From Moheibacter stercoris (GTDB taxonomy: Bacteria > Bacteroidota > Bacteroidia > Flavobacteriales > Weeksellaceae): 64,000 nt of DNA. The stretch lies in assembly GCF_040545805.1 (NCBI RefSeq), contig NZ_JBEPMO010000010.1:1-64000 (forward strand), read 5' to 3'. A program made the translations under genes and the position numbers. The notes beneath the pieces were generated by a model. The model worked only from the letters and a program-made list of their open reading frames with translations, was not told the origin of the DNA and made no database searches. Shown in pieces: positions 35,538 through 44,938 of this stretch (its first letter is position 1; the number at the start of each line of letters is the position of its first letter).

Positions 35538-35572
35538 AATCATAAAGTCATAGACTAGTTATTTTTTCATAA

Positions 35573-36442
35573 ATGGCAAACTTAAAAGAAATACGAAGTA
35601 GAATTACATCTGTCGGTTCAACGATGCAGATTACAAGTGCTATGAAAATGGTATCTGCTGCGAAATTGAAACGTGCTCAAGATGCTATCATACAACTTCG
35701 TCCTTACGCAAACAAATTGCGTGATATCCTTGAAAACATTAGTTCGACCTTGGATAGCGATGCTGGAGGAAAATTAACCATCGAACGAGAGGTAAAAAAA
35801 ATGCTTGTCGTTGTGATTACTTCCAACAGAGGTTTGGCGGGAGCATTTAACTCCAATGTATTCAAAATAGCAAATGCCTTGGTAGTGGAGAATTCAGTAA
35901 AAGGTATCGAGACGGAATTGATGACAATTGGTAAAAAAGGTTTCGATTTGATGCGTAAATCCAATACGATCTACAAAAACGAATCTTCTTTATGGGATAA
36001 CCTTAGCTATGAAAATGTAGCAGTTATTGCAGACGAAGTAACGGAGAAGTTTTTGGCAGGTGATTATGACCAAGTTCGTTTGGTTTACAACTCCTTCAAA
36101 AATGCTGCTACACAAATCGTGATGGACGAGCAATATTTGCCAGTTCAAATTGTGAAAAGCGAATCAGGTGCGGCTCAATCGGTAGATTATATTTTTGAAC
36201 CATCAAAAGAGGAAATCGTTACAGACTTAATTCCTCAAGCCTTGAAAACGCAATTCTTCAAAGCGATTTTGGATTCAAATGCAGCTGAACATGGTGCACG
36301 TATGACTGCGATGCACAAAGCAACCGATAATGCCGATGCTTTACGTAAAGAATTGGTGTTGCAATACAACAAAGAAAGACAAGCTGCTATTACCAACGAA
36401 ATCTTGGAAATTGTGGGTGGTGCAGAAGCATTGGATTCTTAA
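35573..36442 (+). CDS. atpG: ATP synthase F1 subunit gamma
   Basis: Central rotor shaft, 289 residues. The N-terminal helix begins ANLKEIRSRITSVGSTMQITSAMKMVSAAKLKRAQ and the C-terminal helix contains AAEHGARMTAMHKATDNADAL, the two coiled-coil halves of the shaft. The central domain holds VVITSNRGLAGAFNSN. It ends the cluster and is followed by a terminator. Confidence 0.97.
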   Translation: MANLKEIRSRITSVGSTMQITSAMKMVSAAKLKRAQDAIIQLRPYANKLRDILENISSTLDSDAGGKLTIEREVKKMLVVVITSNRGLAGAFNSNVFKIANALVVENSVKGIETELMTIGKKGFDLMRKSNTIYKNESSLWDNLSYENVAVIADEVTEKFLAGDYDQVRLVYNSFKNAATQIVMDEQYLPVQIVKSESGAAQSVDYIFEPSKEEIVTDLIPQALKTQFFKAILDSNAAEHGARMTAMHKATDNADALRKELVLQYNKERQAAITNEILEIVGGAEALDS

Positions 36443-36467
36443 TCCAAGCTATTATACAATATGTAGG

Positions 36468-36494
36468 AGCGGGTTTTTTACCCGCTTTTTTTTG
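36468..36494 (+). terminator. Terminator of the ATP synthase cluster
   Basis: AGCGGGT (36468-36474) pairs with ACCCGCT (36480-36486) around five T and is followed by a run of T. Confidence 0.9.
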
Positions 36495-36561
36495 TTTTTA
36501 TCCTCAGAATTTTCCCTGATTATTCATGGGAATTATAGATATTTGTGGAAACTTTCCCATT

Positions 36562-37530
36562 ATGGTTTGGATCATTTTTCTTTCTGTTGTTACTGTGCTT
36601 TTAGCCTTGGATTTAGGCGTTTTCAATCGTAAAGCACATGTTATTTCCTATAAAGAAGCAGGCAAATGGACAACCTTTTGGGTGGGTTTATCATTGGTTT
36701 TCTCAGGTATCATCTTTTGGTTATTCAAAGAAGGTCATGTAGATAATCCTCATAACTATACGCCCGAAACAGCTTTTTGGAAATATATCCAAGGATATTT
36801 GTTGGAATTGTCTCTTTCAGTCGATAATATATTTGTCATTGCCGTTATTTTCCGATCATTCAGCATTCCGCAAAAATACCAACATCGTGTTTTATTTTGG
36901 GGAATTGTAGGTGCAGTTGTATTTAGAGCTTTGATGATTTTCTTTGGAATTTGGTTAATTCAAAAGGTAGATTGGGTTACTTATCTATTTGGAGCTTTCT
37001 TGATCTATACAGCTTATAATATGGCTTTTTCTGGAGAGGAATCTGAATTCAATCCGAAAGAAAGTTGGGTTTTTAAGACCATGCGTAAGATTATGCCTAT
37101 CACCAAAGGGATCCATGATCAAAAATTATTTGTGAAAAAGATGGGAATTTGGGCTGCGACACCTTTATTTTTGGCCTTAATCATCATCGAATTGACCGAT
37201 GTTTTATTTGCATTGGATAGTATTCCGGCCATTTTAGCGATTACAGAAAACCCATTTATTGTCTTTTCTTCTAATATCATGGCAATTTTAGGTTTGCGTT
37301 CTATGTATTTCTTCTTGGCAAATGTGATTGATAAATTCTCTTATTTAAAATATAGCTTAGCTGTTATTTTGTTGTTTGTGGGAATCAAGATGGGACTACA
37401 TCATTATCTAAAAGCCAATGATTTGGCGATTCCAGAATGGTTGTCTTTAGGCGTTATTTTGGTTTCATTAACTGCTGGAATCCTGTATTCCTTGTATAAA
37501 AACAAACAAAACGAAGCCCTCGAAAAATAA
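36562..37530 (+). CDS. TerC/Alx-family integral membrane protein
   Basis: A membrane protein of about 322 residues with eight or nine helices. Acidic residues inside helices mark the family: LALDLGVF near the start, SVDNIFVIAVIFRSF, ELTDVLFALDSIPAILAITENPFIVFSSNIMAILGLRSMYFFL. TerC/Alx proteins are implicated in Mn2+ export, metal loading of exported proteins and tellurium resistance. The start at 36562 is preferred over ATG 36526 because family members begin directly with the first helix and because there would be no room for a promoter between the preceding terminator and 36526. It is monocistronic. Confidence 0.9.
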   Translation: MVWIIFLSVVTVLLALDLGVFNRKAHVISYKEAGKWTTFWVGLSLVFSGIIFWLFKEGHVDNPHNYTPETAFWKYIQGYLLELSLSVDNIFVIAVIFRSFSIPQKYQHRVLFWGIVGAVVFRALMIFFGIWLIQKVDWVTYLFGAFLIYTAYNMAFSGEESEFNPKESWVFKTMRKIMPITKGIHDQKLFVKKMGIWAATPLFLALIIIELTDVLFALDSIPAILAITENPFIVFSSNIMAILGLRSMYFFLANVIDKFSYLKYSLAVILLFVGIKMGLHHYLKANDLAIPEWLSLGVILVSLTAGILYSLYKNKQNEALEK

Positions 37531-37630
37531 GTTTTTCAGAAATGTATTGTTAAAGTGCTAATTTTTCGTTAAAATTGACTTATTTTTAATGCGAAATTAA
37601 CACTGGATACTATACAAATTTGTTTTACTT

Positions 37631-40600
37631 ATGAGAAAAACTTTACTCGTAATTTTTTTCCTGCAATTTTTGTTTTCCCTGAATGCCCAATCAATTGTTG
37701 TCAATAGTGCGGCGCATCCAGAAACAAATCTAACTGCGGAACAATTACTCACAAATGTTTTATTAGATGGAGGATTTTGTTCATCAACATCTAATTTCCA
37801 ATTAAAAGATAATCCCTCGGCACAATTTCCACACGTGGATCGCAGTTGGGGATATTTTGAAAAAGGCAATTCAAATTTCCCATTTGAAAGAGGAATTGTT
37901 CTTACCACAGGTTTTGCTAGAAATGCAAATGGCCCGTCAAGTGAGTTTGCTTCTGACGGTGATTATGGATGGGCAGGTGATAATGCCGCAAGTTACTTAG
38001 CGGGAGTTAGCACCAATAATGCTACAGTTTTTGAATTTGATTTCGTTCCACAAGGGAACTTTATTTCATTTAACTACATCTTCGCTTCTGAAGAATACCC
38101 AGATTACCCTTGTGAAGGATACAATGACGTTTTTGCATTTATTATCAGTGGTCCTGGTATTAACAATGACCCGGGAATCAATGGTAAAAACATTGCAAGA
38201 TTGCCAAATGGGGATCCTGTAACCATTGACAATGTCAATGATGTTATAGGATGTGGTGACGATACTTACTATGTTGGAGGTCCTTTTAATGATATTACAT
38301 ATGGTGGTAGAACAATTCCTTTGACTGCTCAATCACCTGTAATACCTGGACAAACCTATCATATTCGTTTAGTAATCGCAGATGCTTATGATACCATCTA
38401 TGATTCAGCTGTATTTTTGGAAGCGGGTTCATTTGATTTAGGATCTTCTATTACCAATGAATCTGGTGATGTTTTAGGAGATGATTTATTGGTATGTGGA
38501 ACCGATTCCTATGTATTAAAAGTAAACGTAACAGATCCTAATGTTCAATTGCAATGGTTCAAGGATGGAGTTGCAATCCCAGGAGCAACAACCAATCAAA
38601 TAACGATTACAAGTTCAGGATTATACAAAATAATGGTTATAAGTGGTGATTGTTCTTCACAAGATGAAATCGACGTTGTTTTTGGAGAATTACCGACCAA
38701 TGGAGTTTCGTTCAATTTGGAAAAAGTAGATGTGGACGGAGATGGTATTGAAAATTTCAATCTTACTTTGATTCAACCACAAGTGGTGGACAATCCAAAC
38801 GAACATACGTTTAAATATTATCCAACCTTAGCAGATGCCGAGAATCAAACCAATCAAATTGCCAATCCTACGAATTATCCAGCGACTGACAATACGTTGG
38901 TGTATTGCCGAGTTGCCAATGACGATGGATGTTCCAAAATCGTCAATATTTTATTGAAAGTATTGGAGGATTGTATCAATCCAGAAGCAGCCTGTCCTGG
39001 TCCAGAATTTGGGTTGAATATACCTTTCCAAAATGATGGGGAGATTCCAGCCACGGCACCAGATGGTCCGAATTATGGTTGTTTAGGAAGTGAACCTTAT
39101 CCAAGATTCTATTATTTTAAGATTGCTGAATCGGGAACTTTACATTTCGATTTGAATCAATATACAGAAGAGAACCAAGAAGGAACTCCTATTGATGTAG
39201 ACTTTATCGTTTGGGGGCCATTTACTGAGGTTCCTTGTGATTATGATGATTTACAAACCGTTGTTGATTGTAGTTATTCGGCATCGGCTTTTGAAAACGT
39301 AACAATTCCAAACGCTCAAGAGGGTGAGTTTTACATCATGATGATTACCAATTATGCAGGTACATATGGAACGTTTGGATATGTTAACTTGATTTTCGAT
39401 GAAGAGAATTCTACAGGATCTTTTGACTGTTCTATTGTGGAAGGAAATGCAGAATATGCAGAATGTGATAACGACCAAGATGGGCAAGTTACTTTTGATT
39501 TAACTGCCATCGCAACTGATGTGGTAGAAGGAAATCCAACATTAACTGTTAAATTTTATTCAACTGAGGAAGATGCGACCAATGATACCAACAATAACGT
39601 TATCCCAACAGGCAACTATAACGTAACGACCGCGAACTCACCTGCTATCATTTATGCGCAAGTCAAAGATGGAAATGGAGAGATTGTTGAAATTACCGAG
39701 ATTACTTTATCCGTTTATGATGGAGTAGTTGGATATCAAAATGTGGACATGAGCTATTGTGATGTTGGGTTAGATGGAACAGAAATCATTGATTTGACTG
39801 TGATTGAAGTAATTCCAAACCAAAATCAATACAATGTTACGTATTATGAAACAATGGCAGATGCGCAAGCGGGTAACGCTGCTTTCATTCCAAATCCAAA
39901 CAATTACTCTACAGGATCAGGAACGGTTTACGTTCGTATCCAAAATGAGGATGGATGTTTTGCGATCGCGCAAATTAACATCAGTATTTCCGCATTGGAA
40001 GTTGATTTAGGAGAAAATTTCGCGATGTGTGAGGGTGAATTCACGTTAACTCCAATCGTAAATCTGAATGGGTATACTGGAATTACTTATACATGGTTTA
40101 GAAATAACGTTGAGTTGGTAGATGAAACAGGAAGTTCATTGGTGATTAACCAAACTGGAACCTATAAAGTGATTATCAATACAGCGGAAGGTTGTGCAGG
40201 TGAAGATACCATTGTTGTTTCTCAAGGAGAAGCACCAACTATTACCAATGTGATTGTAGGTCCAAATTCAGTAATCATTGAAGCTACAGGAGGAGCAACT
40301 CCTTACGAATATTCCATGACAGGATATGTTTGGCAATCAAGCAATCAATTCAACAATTTACAACCAGGTATTCAAACTGTGTATGTGAAATCTGCTGAAG
40401 GATGTATTGTATCGCAACAAATAGCAATTTTCAAAATTCCAACGATGTTTACACCAAATGGTGATGGTATCAATGATACTTGGAACATCCCAGGATTAGA
40501 AATTTACGAAGGTTCCAACGTGGTTATTTACGACCGTAGCGGAAGATTGGTTTATGAAGCTGAATTGAATTCCAATGTCATTTGGAATGGTTACTTCAAA

Positions 40601-40708
40601 AATGGTCAGAAAGCTCCAACTCAAGATTATTGGTACATCATCAATGTCTCAGATGGACGTAAATTCACAGGACATGTAACGGTAAAAAGTCGTGGCGAGA
40701 AAAATTAA
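37631..40708 (+). CDS. Choice-of-anchor L surface protein with T9SS type B sorting domain
   Basis: A 1025-residue secreted protein. Signal peptide to about residue 20 (FSLNAQ), then a choice-of-anchor L domain (about 33-270: LTAEQLLTNVLLDGGF, RGIVLTTGFARNANGP, FNYIFASEEYPDYPC). Ig-like and repeated domains follow, and a Cys-containing middle part. The C-terminal 90 residues start MFTPNGDGINDTWNIPGL and end GHVTVKSRG, the gliding-motility-associated type B sorting domain. Type B cargo depends on a PorP/SprF partner, and such a gene follows 82 bases downstream. The protein is probably an adhesin or surface fibre; ligand unknown. Between the genes is a strong hairpin. Confidence 0.92.
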   Translation: MRKTLLVIFFLQFLFSLNAQSIVVNSAAHPETNLTAEQLLTNVLLDGGFCSSTSNFQLKDNPSAQFPHVDRSWGYFEKGNSNFPFERGIVLTTGFARNANGPSSEFASDGDYGWAGDNAASYLAGVSTNNATVFEFDFVPQGNFISFNYIFASEEYPDYPCEGYNDVFAFIISGPGINNDPGINGKNIARLPNGDPVTIDNVNDVIGCGDDTYYVGGPFNDITYGGRTIPLTAQSPVIPGQTYHIRLVIADAYDTIYDSAVFLEAGSFDLGSSITNESGDVLGDDLLVCGTDSYVLKVNVTDPNVQLQWFKDGVAIPGATTNQITITSSGLYKIMVISGDCSSQDEIDVVFGELPTNGVSFNLEKVDVDGDGIENFNLTLIQPQVVDNPNEHTFKYYPTLADAENQTNQIANPTNYPATDNTLVYCRVANDDGCSKIVNILLKVLEDCINPEAACPGPEFGLNIPFQNDGEIPATAPDGPNYGCLGSEPYPRFYYFKIAESGTLHFDLNQYTEENQEGTPIDVDFIVWGPFTEVPCDYDDLQTVVDCSYSASAFENVTIPNAQEGEFYIMMITNYAGTYGTFGYVNLIFDEENSTGSFDCSIVEGNAEYAECDNDQDGQVTFDLTAIATDVVEGNPTLTVKFYSTEEDATNDTNNNVIPTGNYNVTTANSPAIIYAQVKDGNGEIVEITEITLSVYDGVVGYQNVDMSYCDVGLDGTEIIDLTVIEVIPNQNQYNVTYYETMADAQAGNAAFIPNPNNYSTGSGTVYVRIQNEDGCFAIAQINISISALEVDLGENFAMCEGEFTLTPIVNLNGYTGITYTWFRNNVELVDETGSSLVINQTGTYKVIINTAEGCAGEDTIVVSQGEAPTITNVIVGPNSVIIEATGGATPYEYSMTGYVWQSSNQFNNLQPGIQTVYVKSAEGCIVSQQIAIFKIPTMFTPNGDGINDTWNIPGLEIYEGSNVVIYDRSGRLVYEAELNSNVIWNGYFKNGQKAPTQDYWYIINVSDGRKFTGHVTVKSRGEKN

Positions 40709-40720
40709 GAAATAGAAGGA

Positions 40721-40740
40721 TGGGAGGGTTCGCCCTCCCA
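40721..40740 (+). promoter_or_regulatory. GC-rich hairpin with TTCG loop between cargo and PorP genes
   Basis: TGGGAGGG (40721-40728) and CCCTCCCA (40733-40740) enclose TTCG, the very stable tetraloop type. No T-run follows, so it is not a standard terminator. It may protect the 3' end of the upstream message and set a different level for the downstream gene. Confidence 0.6.
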
Positions 40741-40790
40741 GAATTCCATTCAAAAAATAATTTTTAGCAGAATAATTCAATACTCCTAAA

Positions 40791-41747
40791 ATGAAAAAAC
40801 AAAATATACTTTTAACATTAGCATTGGGTGTAATCTCAATGTGTTCCTTTGCCCAATCAAGCTTACCGTTTGATGAGCAATATTATATAATGGATAAGTT
40901 TCTCGTGAATCCTTCTTTTACTGGTGCAGAAGATGATATTATTTTCAAAGCCTCTCATAGAAGGCAATGGGACAATATGCCCAATAGCCCAGTAACAACC
41001 TTAGTGAGTGCACATGCAAACATTGTGGACCGTGTAGGTTTGGGGGTTTATTTCATGAACGATCACAATGGGAATACAAAAACCAATAGTTTCAACTTAT
41101 CGGCTGGTTACCATATTCCAATTGGAGACAATAAAAAGAACAACTATGACACCAAAAATCAGTTCTCTTTTGGTACATCTTTGAGTTTCGCAGGTATGCA
41201 TTTCACGGGAGAAGTAGAGAATCCAAATGATCCCATTTACAACGATATGGAAACAAGAGTGTATGTTCCTTATATCAATTTTGGTGCATCTGCAACCTAT
41301 GAAGGATGGATGATTGGTTTGTCTGTTTTGGACATCCCTTTGAGCTACAATGACCCGATTGTCAATCAATATGAACCAAGTCCTATTTTCTATTATGGTA
41401 TGTTAGGGAAAACCATCAACCTTGCTTCTAACTTAAGTTTAGAGCCAATGGTGGCCTATCGTTCCAATTTTGATGAAGATAGTCGTCTAGATGCCAATTT
41501 ACGTGCAAAAGCGAAATTTCAAAACAATGCAGTTTGGTTGGGTGCGAATTATCGCATGGATTTCTTCAATGGAGAAAATCAATCCTTAAGCGTATCTCCA
41601 ATGATTGGTGCTGAAATTGGTCGCATGAATCTTGGATTTTCTTACAACATGGGATTGGGTGACATGAACAAAGAAGGAAACAATGGTTTTACAGCAGTTT
41701 TAGGATTCGATATCGAAAACTTTATCAAACCTGCTTTTAACCAATAA
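40791..41747 (+). CDS. PorP/SprF-family type IX secretion outer-membrane protein
   Basis: A 318-residue outer-membrane barrel with a signal peptide (SMCSFAQ). The start of the mature protein, LPFDEQYYIMDKFLVNPSFTGAEDDIIFKASHRRQWDNMPNSPVT, is the PorP/SprF hallmark: NPA/NPSFTG followed by RxQW. Strands continue to NLGFSYNMGLG and VLGFDI. SprF-like proteins are needed for export or attachment of T9SS type B cargo, so this one probably serves the protein encoded just upstream. Followed by a strong terminator. Confidence 0.94.
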   Translation: MKKQNILLTLALGVISMCSFAQSSLPFDEQYYIMDKFLVNPSFTGAEDDIIFKASHRRQWDNMPNSPVTTLVSAHANIVDRVGLGVYFMNDHNGNTKTNSFNLSAGYHIPIGDNKKNNYDTKNQFSFGTSLSFAGMHFTGEVENPNDPIYNDMETRVYVPYINFGASATYEGWMIGLSVLDIPLSYNDPIVNQYEPSPIFYYGMLGKTINLASNLSLEPMVAYRSNFDEDSRLDANLRAKAKFQNNAVWLGANYRMDFFNGENQSLSVSPMIGAEIGRMNLGFSYNMGLGDMNKEGNNGFTAVLGFDIENFIKPAFNQ

Positions 41748-41770
41748 AACAGATTTTTATAGTATACTTG

Positions 41771-41798
41771 AAAAGGACGGTTTTGCCGTCCTTTTTTT
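41771..41798 (+). terminator. Terminator behind the PorP/SprF gene
   Basis: AAAAGGACGG (41771-41780) pairs with CCGTCCTTTT (41786-41795) around TTTTG, followed by further T. Confidence 0.92.
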
Positions 41799-41831
41799 AT
41801 GCGTTCAACTTTTTCATCCATTCTTTTATCG

Positions 41832-41839
41832 TAATTTTG
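41832..41839 (+). promoter_or_regulatory. -7 element TAATTTTG directly before recF
   Basis: TAATTTTG fits TAnnTTTG and ends only four bases before the recF ATG at 41844. Transcription would begin at or next to the start codon, which implies a leaderless or nearly leaderless message. Confidence 0.5.
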
Positions 41840-41843
41840 AACC

Positions 41844-42923
41844 ATGTTTCTGAAATCCATACAAATCCGAAATTTTAAAAACTTTACCGAAAGAGATTGG
41901 GAATTTTCACCCAAAATCAATGCATTTGTAGGGAAAAATGGAGTAGGGAAAACCAATGTGTTGGATGCGGTTCATTATTTGGCTTTGTCCAAAAGTTATT
42001 TGAATTATTCTGACGCACTAAACATCCAATTTGATGCGGATTTTTTCACTTTAGAAGGACTTTTTGAACGAAATTATACAGAAGATGTCATTTTTTGTGC
42101 AGTTCAACGAAACAAAGCAAAAGTCTTGAAGAAAAATTCCAAAACTTATGATCGGATTTCAGATCATATTGGCCAATATCCGATTGTCATGATTTCGCCT
42201 TATGATTTGGATTTGATCAAAGAAGGTAGCGATGTGAGAAGAAAGTTTATTGACAACATAATTTCTCAGTCCAATAAGGAATATTTGAACAATTTGATTC
42301 GGTATAATCGAGTGTTAACGCAACGAAATACCTTGTTAAAGTATTTCTTTCAGAACAATACGTTTGACAAAGTTTCCTTGGAAATTTATGATGAGGAATT
42401 GATTTCCTTGGGGAATTACATTCATCTTGAACGCCAAAAATGGGTGCAAGATTTTGTGCCGATTTTCCAAGAATTCTATCAGATTTTATCGCAAGGAAAT
42501 GAAAGCGTCAACATTGTCTACCAATCTCAATTGACAGAAAATTCTTTTGAAAATCTGTTGAGAGATAATGTTTTGAAAGACAAAGCGGCACAATACACCA
42601 CCCAAGGAATTCATAAAGATGACATCGAACTCACGATCATGAATTATCCGGTGAAAAAGTTTGGTTCGCAAGGTCAACAAAAATCCTATTTGATTTCCTT
42701 GAAATTGGCCCAATTCGAAATCATTCAACGAAATCTAGGCATTACGCCTATCTTGTTATTGGACGATATTTTTGATAAATTGGACGAATCAAGAGTAGAA
42801 CAATTGATCAAATTGGTCAATGAAGAACGATTTGGACAAATTTTTATTTCGGATACGCACCCAGAACGAACAGAAGGAATTATACGAAAAATCAATTCAG
42901 ATAGTAAAATATTCAAACTTTGA
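41844..42923 (+). CDS. recF: DNA replication and repair protein RecF
   Basis: SMC-like ATPase that helps load RecA at gapped DNA. At 359 residues it has normal length. Walker A is GKNGVGKT (30-37), the signature motif is in KKFGSQGQQKSYLISLKLAQ, and Walker B is ILLLDDIFDKLDE, followed by QIFISDTHPER. The stop codon overlaps the TTG start of a DUF721 gene, an arrangement conserved in this phylum. Confidence 0.96.
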   Translation: MFLKSIQIRNFKNFTERDWEFSPKINAFVGKNGVGKTNVLDAVHYLALSKSYLNYSDALNIQFDADFFTLEGLFERNYTEDVIFCAVQRNKAKVLKKNSKTYDRISDHIGQYPIVMISPYDLDLIKEGSDVRRKFIDNIISQSNKEYLNNLIRYNRVLTQRNTLLKYFFQNNTFDKVSLEIYDEELISLGNYIHLERQKWVQDFVPIFQEFYQILSQGNESVNIVYQSQLTENSFENLLRDNVLKDKAAQYTTQGIHKDDIELTIMNYPVKKFGSQGQQKSYLISLKLAQFEIIQRNLGITPILLLDDIFDKLDESRVEQLIKLVNEERFGQIFISDTHPERTEGIIRKINSDSKIFKL

Positions 42924-43213
42924 GAAGAAGAGATAACAACCAAAATTTAGGTGAAGCCATCAAACAAATGATTTCTGACTTGGGCATGGAAGAGCGCATT
43001 TTCTCTGTTCAAGCCGAAGAAATGTTTCAAGAAATGATGGGTAACTACATTATGGGATATGTGGAGAGATTTGAAGTGAAGAATCGAATTTTATACATCA
43101 AAATAAAGTCTCCCGAATTGAAAAATGAGCTTTTGTATGGCAAAGATAAAATCAAAGCTCATATAAATGAAGGAATTGGAAAAGAATACCTAACCGAAAT
43201 TAAATTTTTGTAA
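42920..43213 (+). CDS. DUF721 family protein (DciA-like)
   Basis: A 97-residue soluble protein starting at TTG (42920-42922), which overlaps the recF TGA by three bases. The N-terminal RRRDNNQNLGEAIKQMISDLG and the central beta-rich part (GNYIMGYVERFEVKNRILYIKIKSPELKNELLYGKDKIKAHINE) match DUF721, which includes DciA, the helicase-loading or helicase-associated factor in many bacteria. Position beside recF supports a DNA-related role. The next gene overlaps by a single base. Confidence 0.85.
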   Translation: MRRRDNNQNLGEAIKQMISDLGMEERIFSVQAEEMFQEMMGNYIMGYVERFEVKNRILYIKIKSPELKNELLYGKDKIKAHINEGIGKEYLTEIKFL

Positions 43214-44190
43214 TGCCACTAATTGAGAAATCCAACTATGTAGCACCCTCTCGTTTTTTTCAAAATCCTCATATATCGACTATTTATTTAGGTCGATTTC
43301 GTAAGACCATTCGTCCCGATTATCAGCGCGAACGATTGGAATTGGAGGATGGTGACTTTTTGGATGTGGATTATAAAATTCAAAGCAAAGAAGTGGCGAT
43401 TATCCTTTGCCATGGTTTAGAAGGCGCTTCTGATCGTGCTTATAACAATACAAGCGCGAATTATTTTTTGGAGAAAAATTGGTCTGTTTTTGCTTGGAAC
43501 AATCGAAGTTGTAGCGGCGAAATGAATCGCCTGCCCGTTTTGTATCATCATGCCTCGGTCGATGATTTGGATCGAATTGTGCAATTTGTTCGCGAAAAGG
43601 GATTTCAAGAAATATTCCTTTTGGGATTTTCGATGGGTGGAGCTCAAGTGATGAATTATTTGGCTCGAAAAAATGAAAACAATTGGATCAAAGCAGGAGT
43701 TGCCATCTCGACTCCTATTCATCTAAAAGATAGTGTGGAAAGTTTAAAAAGAGGTTTTAATAGGGTGTATTTGAAAAATTTCACGATTAAAATTTCAAGA
43801 AAATTAAGAGAAAAAAGACAACAATTTCCTGAATTGATCGATTGGTCAAAGGTTGCTAAAATTAAAACTTTTGATGAAGTAGATGATTATTTTACCGCTC
43901 CTTTGCACGGATTTCAAGACAAAGAAGATTATTACCGTAAAGCTTCACCAGATTATACAATGGAATTAATAAAAACTCCAGTTTTGGTTATTAACGCTTG
44001 GGATGACCCTTTTTTAGGTGAGAATTGCTTTCCAATAGAATTCGCGAAAAATCATCCGAATATTTATTTAGAAACGCCTAAAAATGGTGGGCATTGTGCT
44101 TTTCCAATGAAAAATTCGCCTTATTCCTATTCAGAAGTGAGAGGTTTTGAATTTTTTGAATCCATTAAAAGAAATCGAAAATTTTCCTGA
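43213..44190 (+). CDS. Alpha/beta hydrolase of the YheT type
   Basis: A 325-residue hydrolase. Features: YVAPSRFFQNPHISTIYLGRFR at the N-terminus (the family lead-in), LCHGLEGASDRAYN, the nucleophile elbow GFSMGGAQV, the acid in VINAWDDPFLG and the His in NGGHCAFP. These are the marks of the YheT/ABHD1-3 subfamily, which acts on esters of medium- or long-chain lipids in other species. Overlaps the DUF721 gene by one base, hence the last gene of recF-DUF721-yheT. Followed by a bidirectional terminator. Confidence 0.9.
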   Translation: MPLIEKSNYVAPSRFFQNPHISTIYLGRFRKTIRPDYQRERLELEDGDFLDVDYKIQSKEVAIILCHGLEGASDRAYNNTSANYFLEKNWSVFAWNNRSCSGEMNRLPVLYHHASVDDLDRIVQFVREKGFQEIFLLGFSMGGAQVMNYLARKNENNWIKAGVAISTPIHLKDSVESLKRGFNRVYLKNFTIKISRKLREKRQQFPELIDWSKVAKIKTFDEVDDYFTAPLHGFQDKEDYYRKASPDYTMELIKTPVLVINAWDDPFLGENCFPIEFAKNHPNIYLETPKNGGHCAFPMKNSPYSYSEVRGFEFFESIKRNRKFS

Positions 44191-44201
44191 AGTATTTATA
44201 A

Positions 44202-44237
44202 AAACAAAAGCCCGATTCTACAATTGGGCTTTTGTTT
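44202..44237. terminator. Bidirectional terminator between the YheT gene and the first cassette copy
   Basis: AAACAAAAGCCCGATT (44202-44217) and AATTGGGCTTTTGTTT (44222-44237) form a 16-base stem with one G/T wobble and a CTAC loop. A-rich and T-rich arms make it work in both directions, serving the convergent genes on each side. Confidence 0.88.
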
Positions 44238-44255
44238 AGAAGGTGTGGTTTTTAG

Positions 44256-44921
44256 TTAAGGCATAGCTCCATCAGGTGAAGGAGCAGAGCCCTCACCAGA
44301 AGTGTTTGCATTCATATTGACTACAATTGGAGAATTCGTTTTGGTTAAAAAATTCTTGAAGTAAATAGATACATTTAAATATAAATCTATGTTTGACTCA
44401 AATACTCGCCCGCTATTTGGACGAAAGGTTAAAATCCAGGTATTGGTTGCAGGATTGACATAAGCTCTTGAATTGTATAATGGTAAGTAATTTATGGTAG
44501 AATTATCGGATCCTGTAGTTCCAGATAAGGAAATAGAGGTATCTCCATCATGTTTTAGAACTCTATATCCTCCTATACAAACATGAAAGCGATCTGCATT
44601 AATTTTAGTATCATAGCTTAGAAGTCCAGATTCGTCAACATTATCGAAAAAATAAGTAGTAAAACTTACCGACGAAAACGGCATGGATTCAGGATTGAAT
44701 TTTTTCAAAGTGTTGTCACTTAAGTCTTTTACAATCATTAAAGAAGAACTAGATTGATTGTTGTAAAGTCCTGGATTTTCTAAGTAAAGCTTTCCATTTT
44801 CATGAATTTTCAAATTTCCATTTATATCCAAGGTTGCTTGTGGATTATCTGTGCCAATTCCCACTTGAGCCAACAAGAATTGTGAGAATATACAGGTATA
44901 AATAATAAATATTTTTTTCAT
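44256..44921 (-). CDS. Secreted protein of the duplicated cassette, family 1 (copy A)
   Basis: A 221-residue exported protein of unknown function. Signal peptide ends at FLLAQ, then VGIGTDNPQATLDINGNLKI, a short motif also seen at the start of many flavobacterial surface and tail-fibre-like proteins. The central part has a beta-rich pattern (SSVSFTTYFFDNVDE, DRFHVCIGGYRVL, NTWILTFRPNSG) and the chain ends FLTKTNSPIVVNMNANTSG followed by a Ser/Pro/Gly-rich tail ending DGAMP. The protein encoded at 46752 has the same length and aligns without gaps, most residues identical. No T9SS type A or B domain is recognisable. Last gene of the first cassette. Confidence 0.8.
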   Translation of the reverse strand: MKKIFIIYTCIFSQFLLAQVGIGTDNPQATLDINGNLKIHENGKLYLENPGLYNNQSSSSLMIVKDLSDNTLKKFNPESMPFSSVSFTTYFFDNVDESGLLSYDTKINADRFHVCIGGYRVLKHDGDTSISLSGTTGSDNSTINYLPLYNSRAYVNPATNTWILTFRPNSGRVFESNIDLYLNVSIYFKNFLTKTNSPIVVNMNANTSGEGSAPSPDGAMP

Positions 44922-44938
44922 AGGATTTTAGCGTTATG

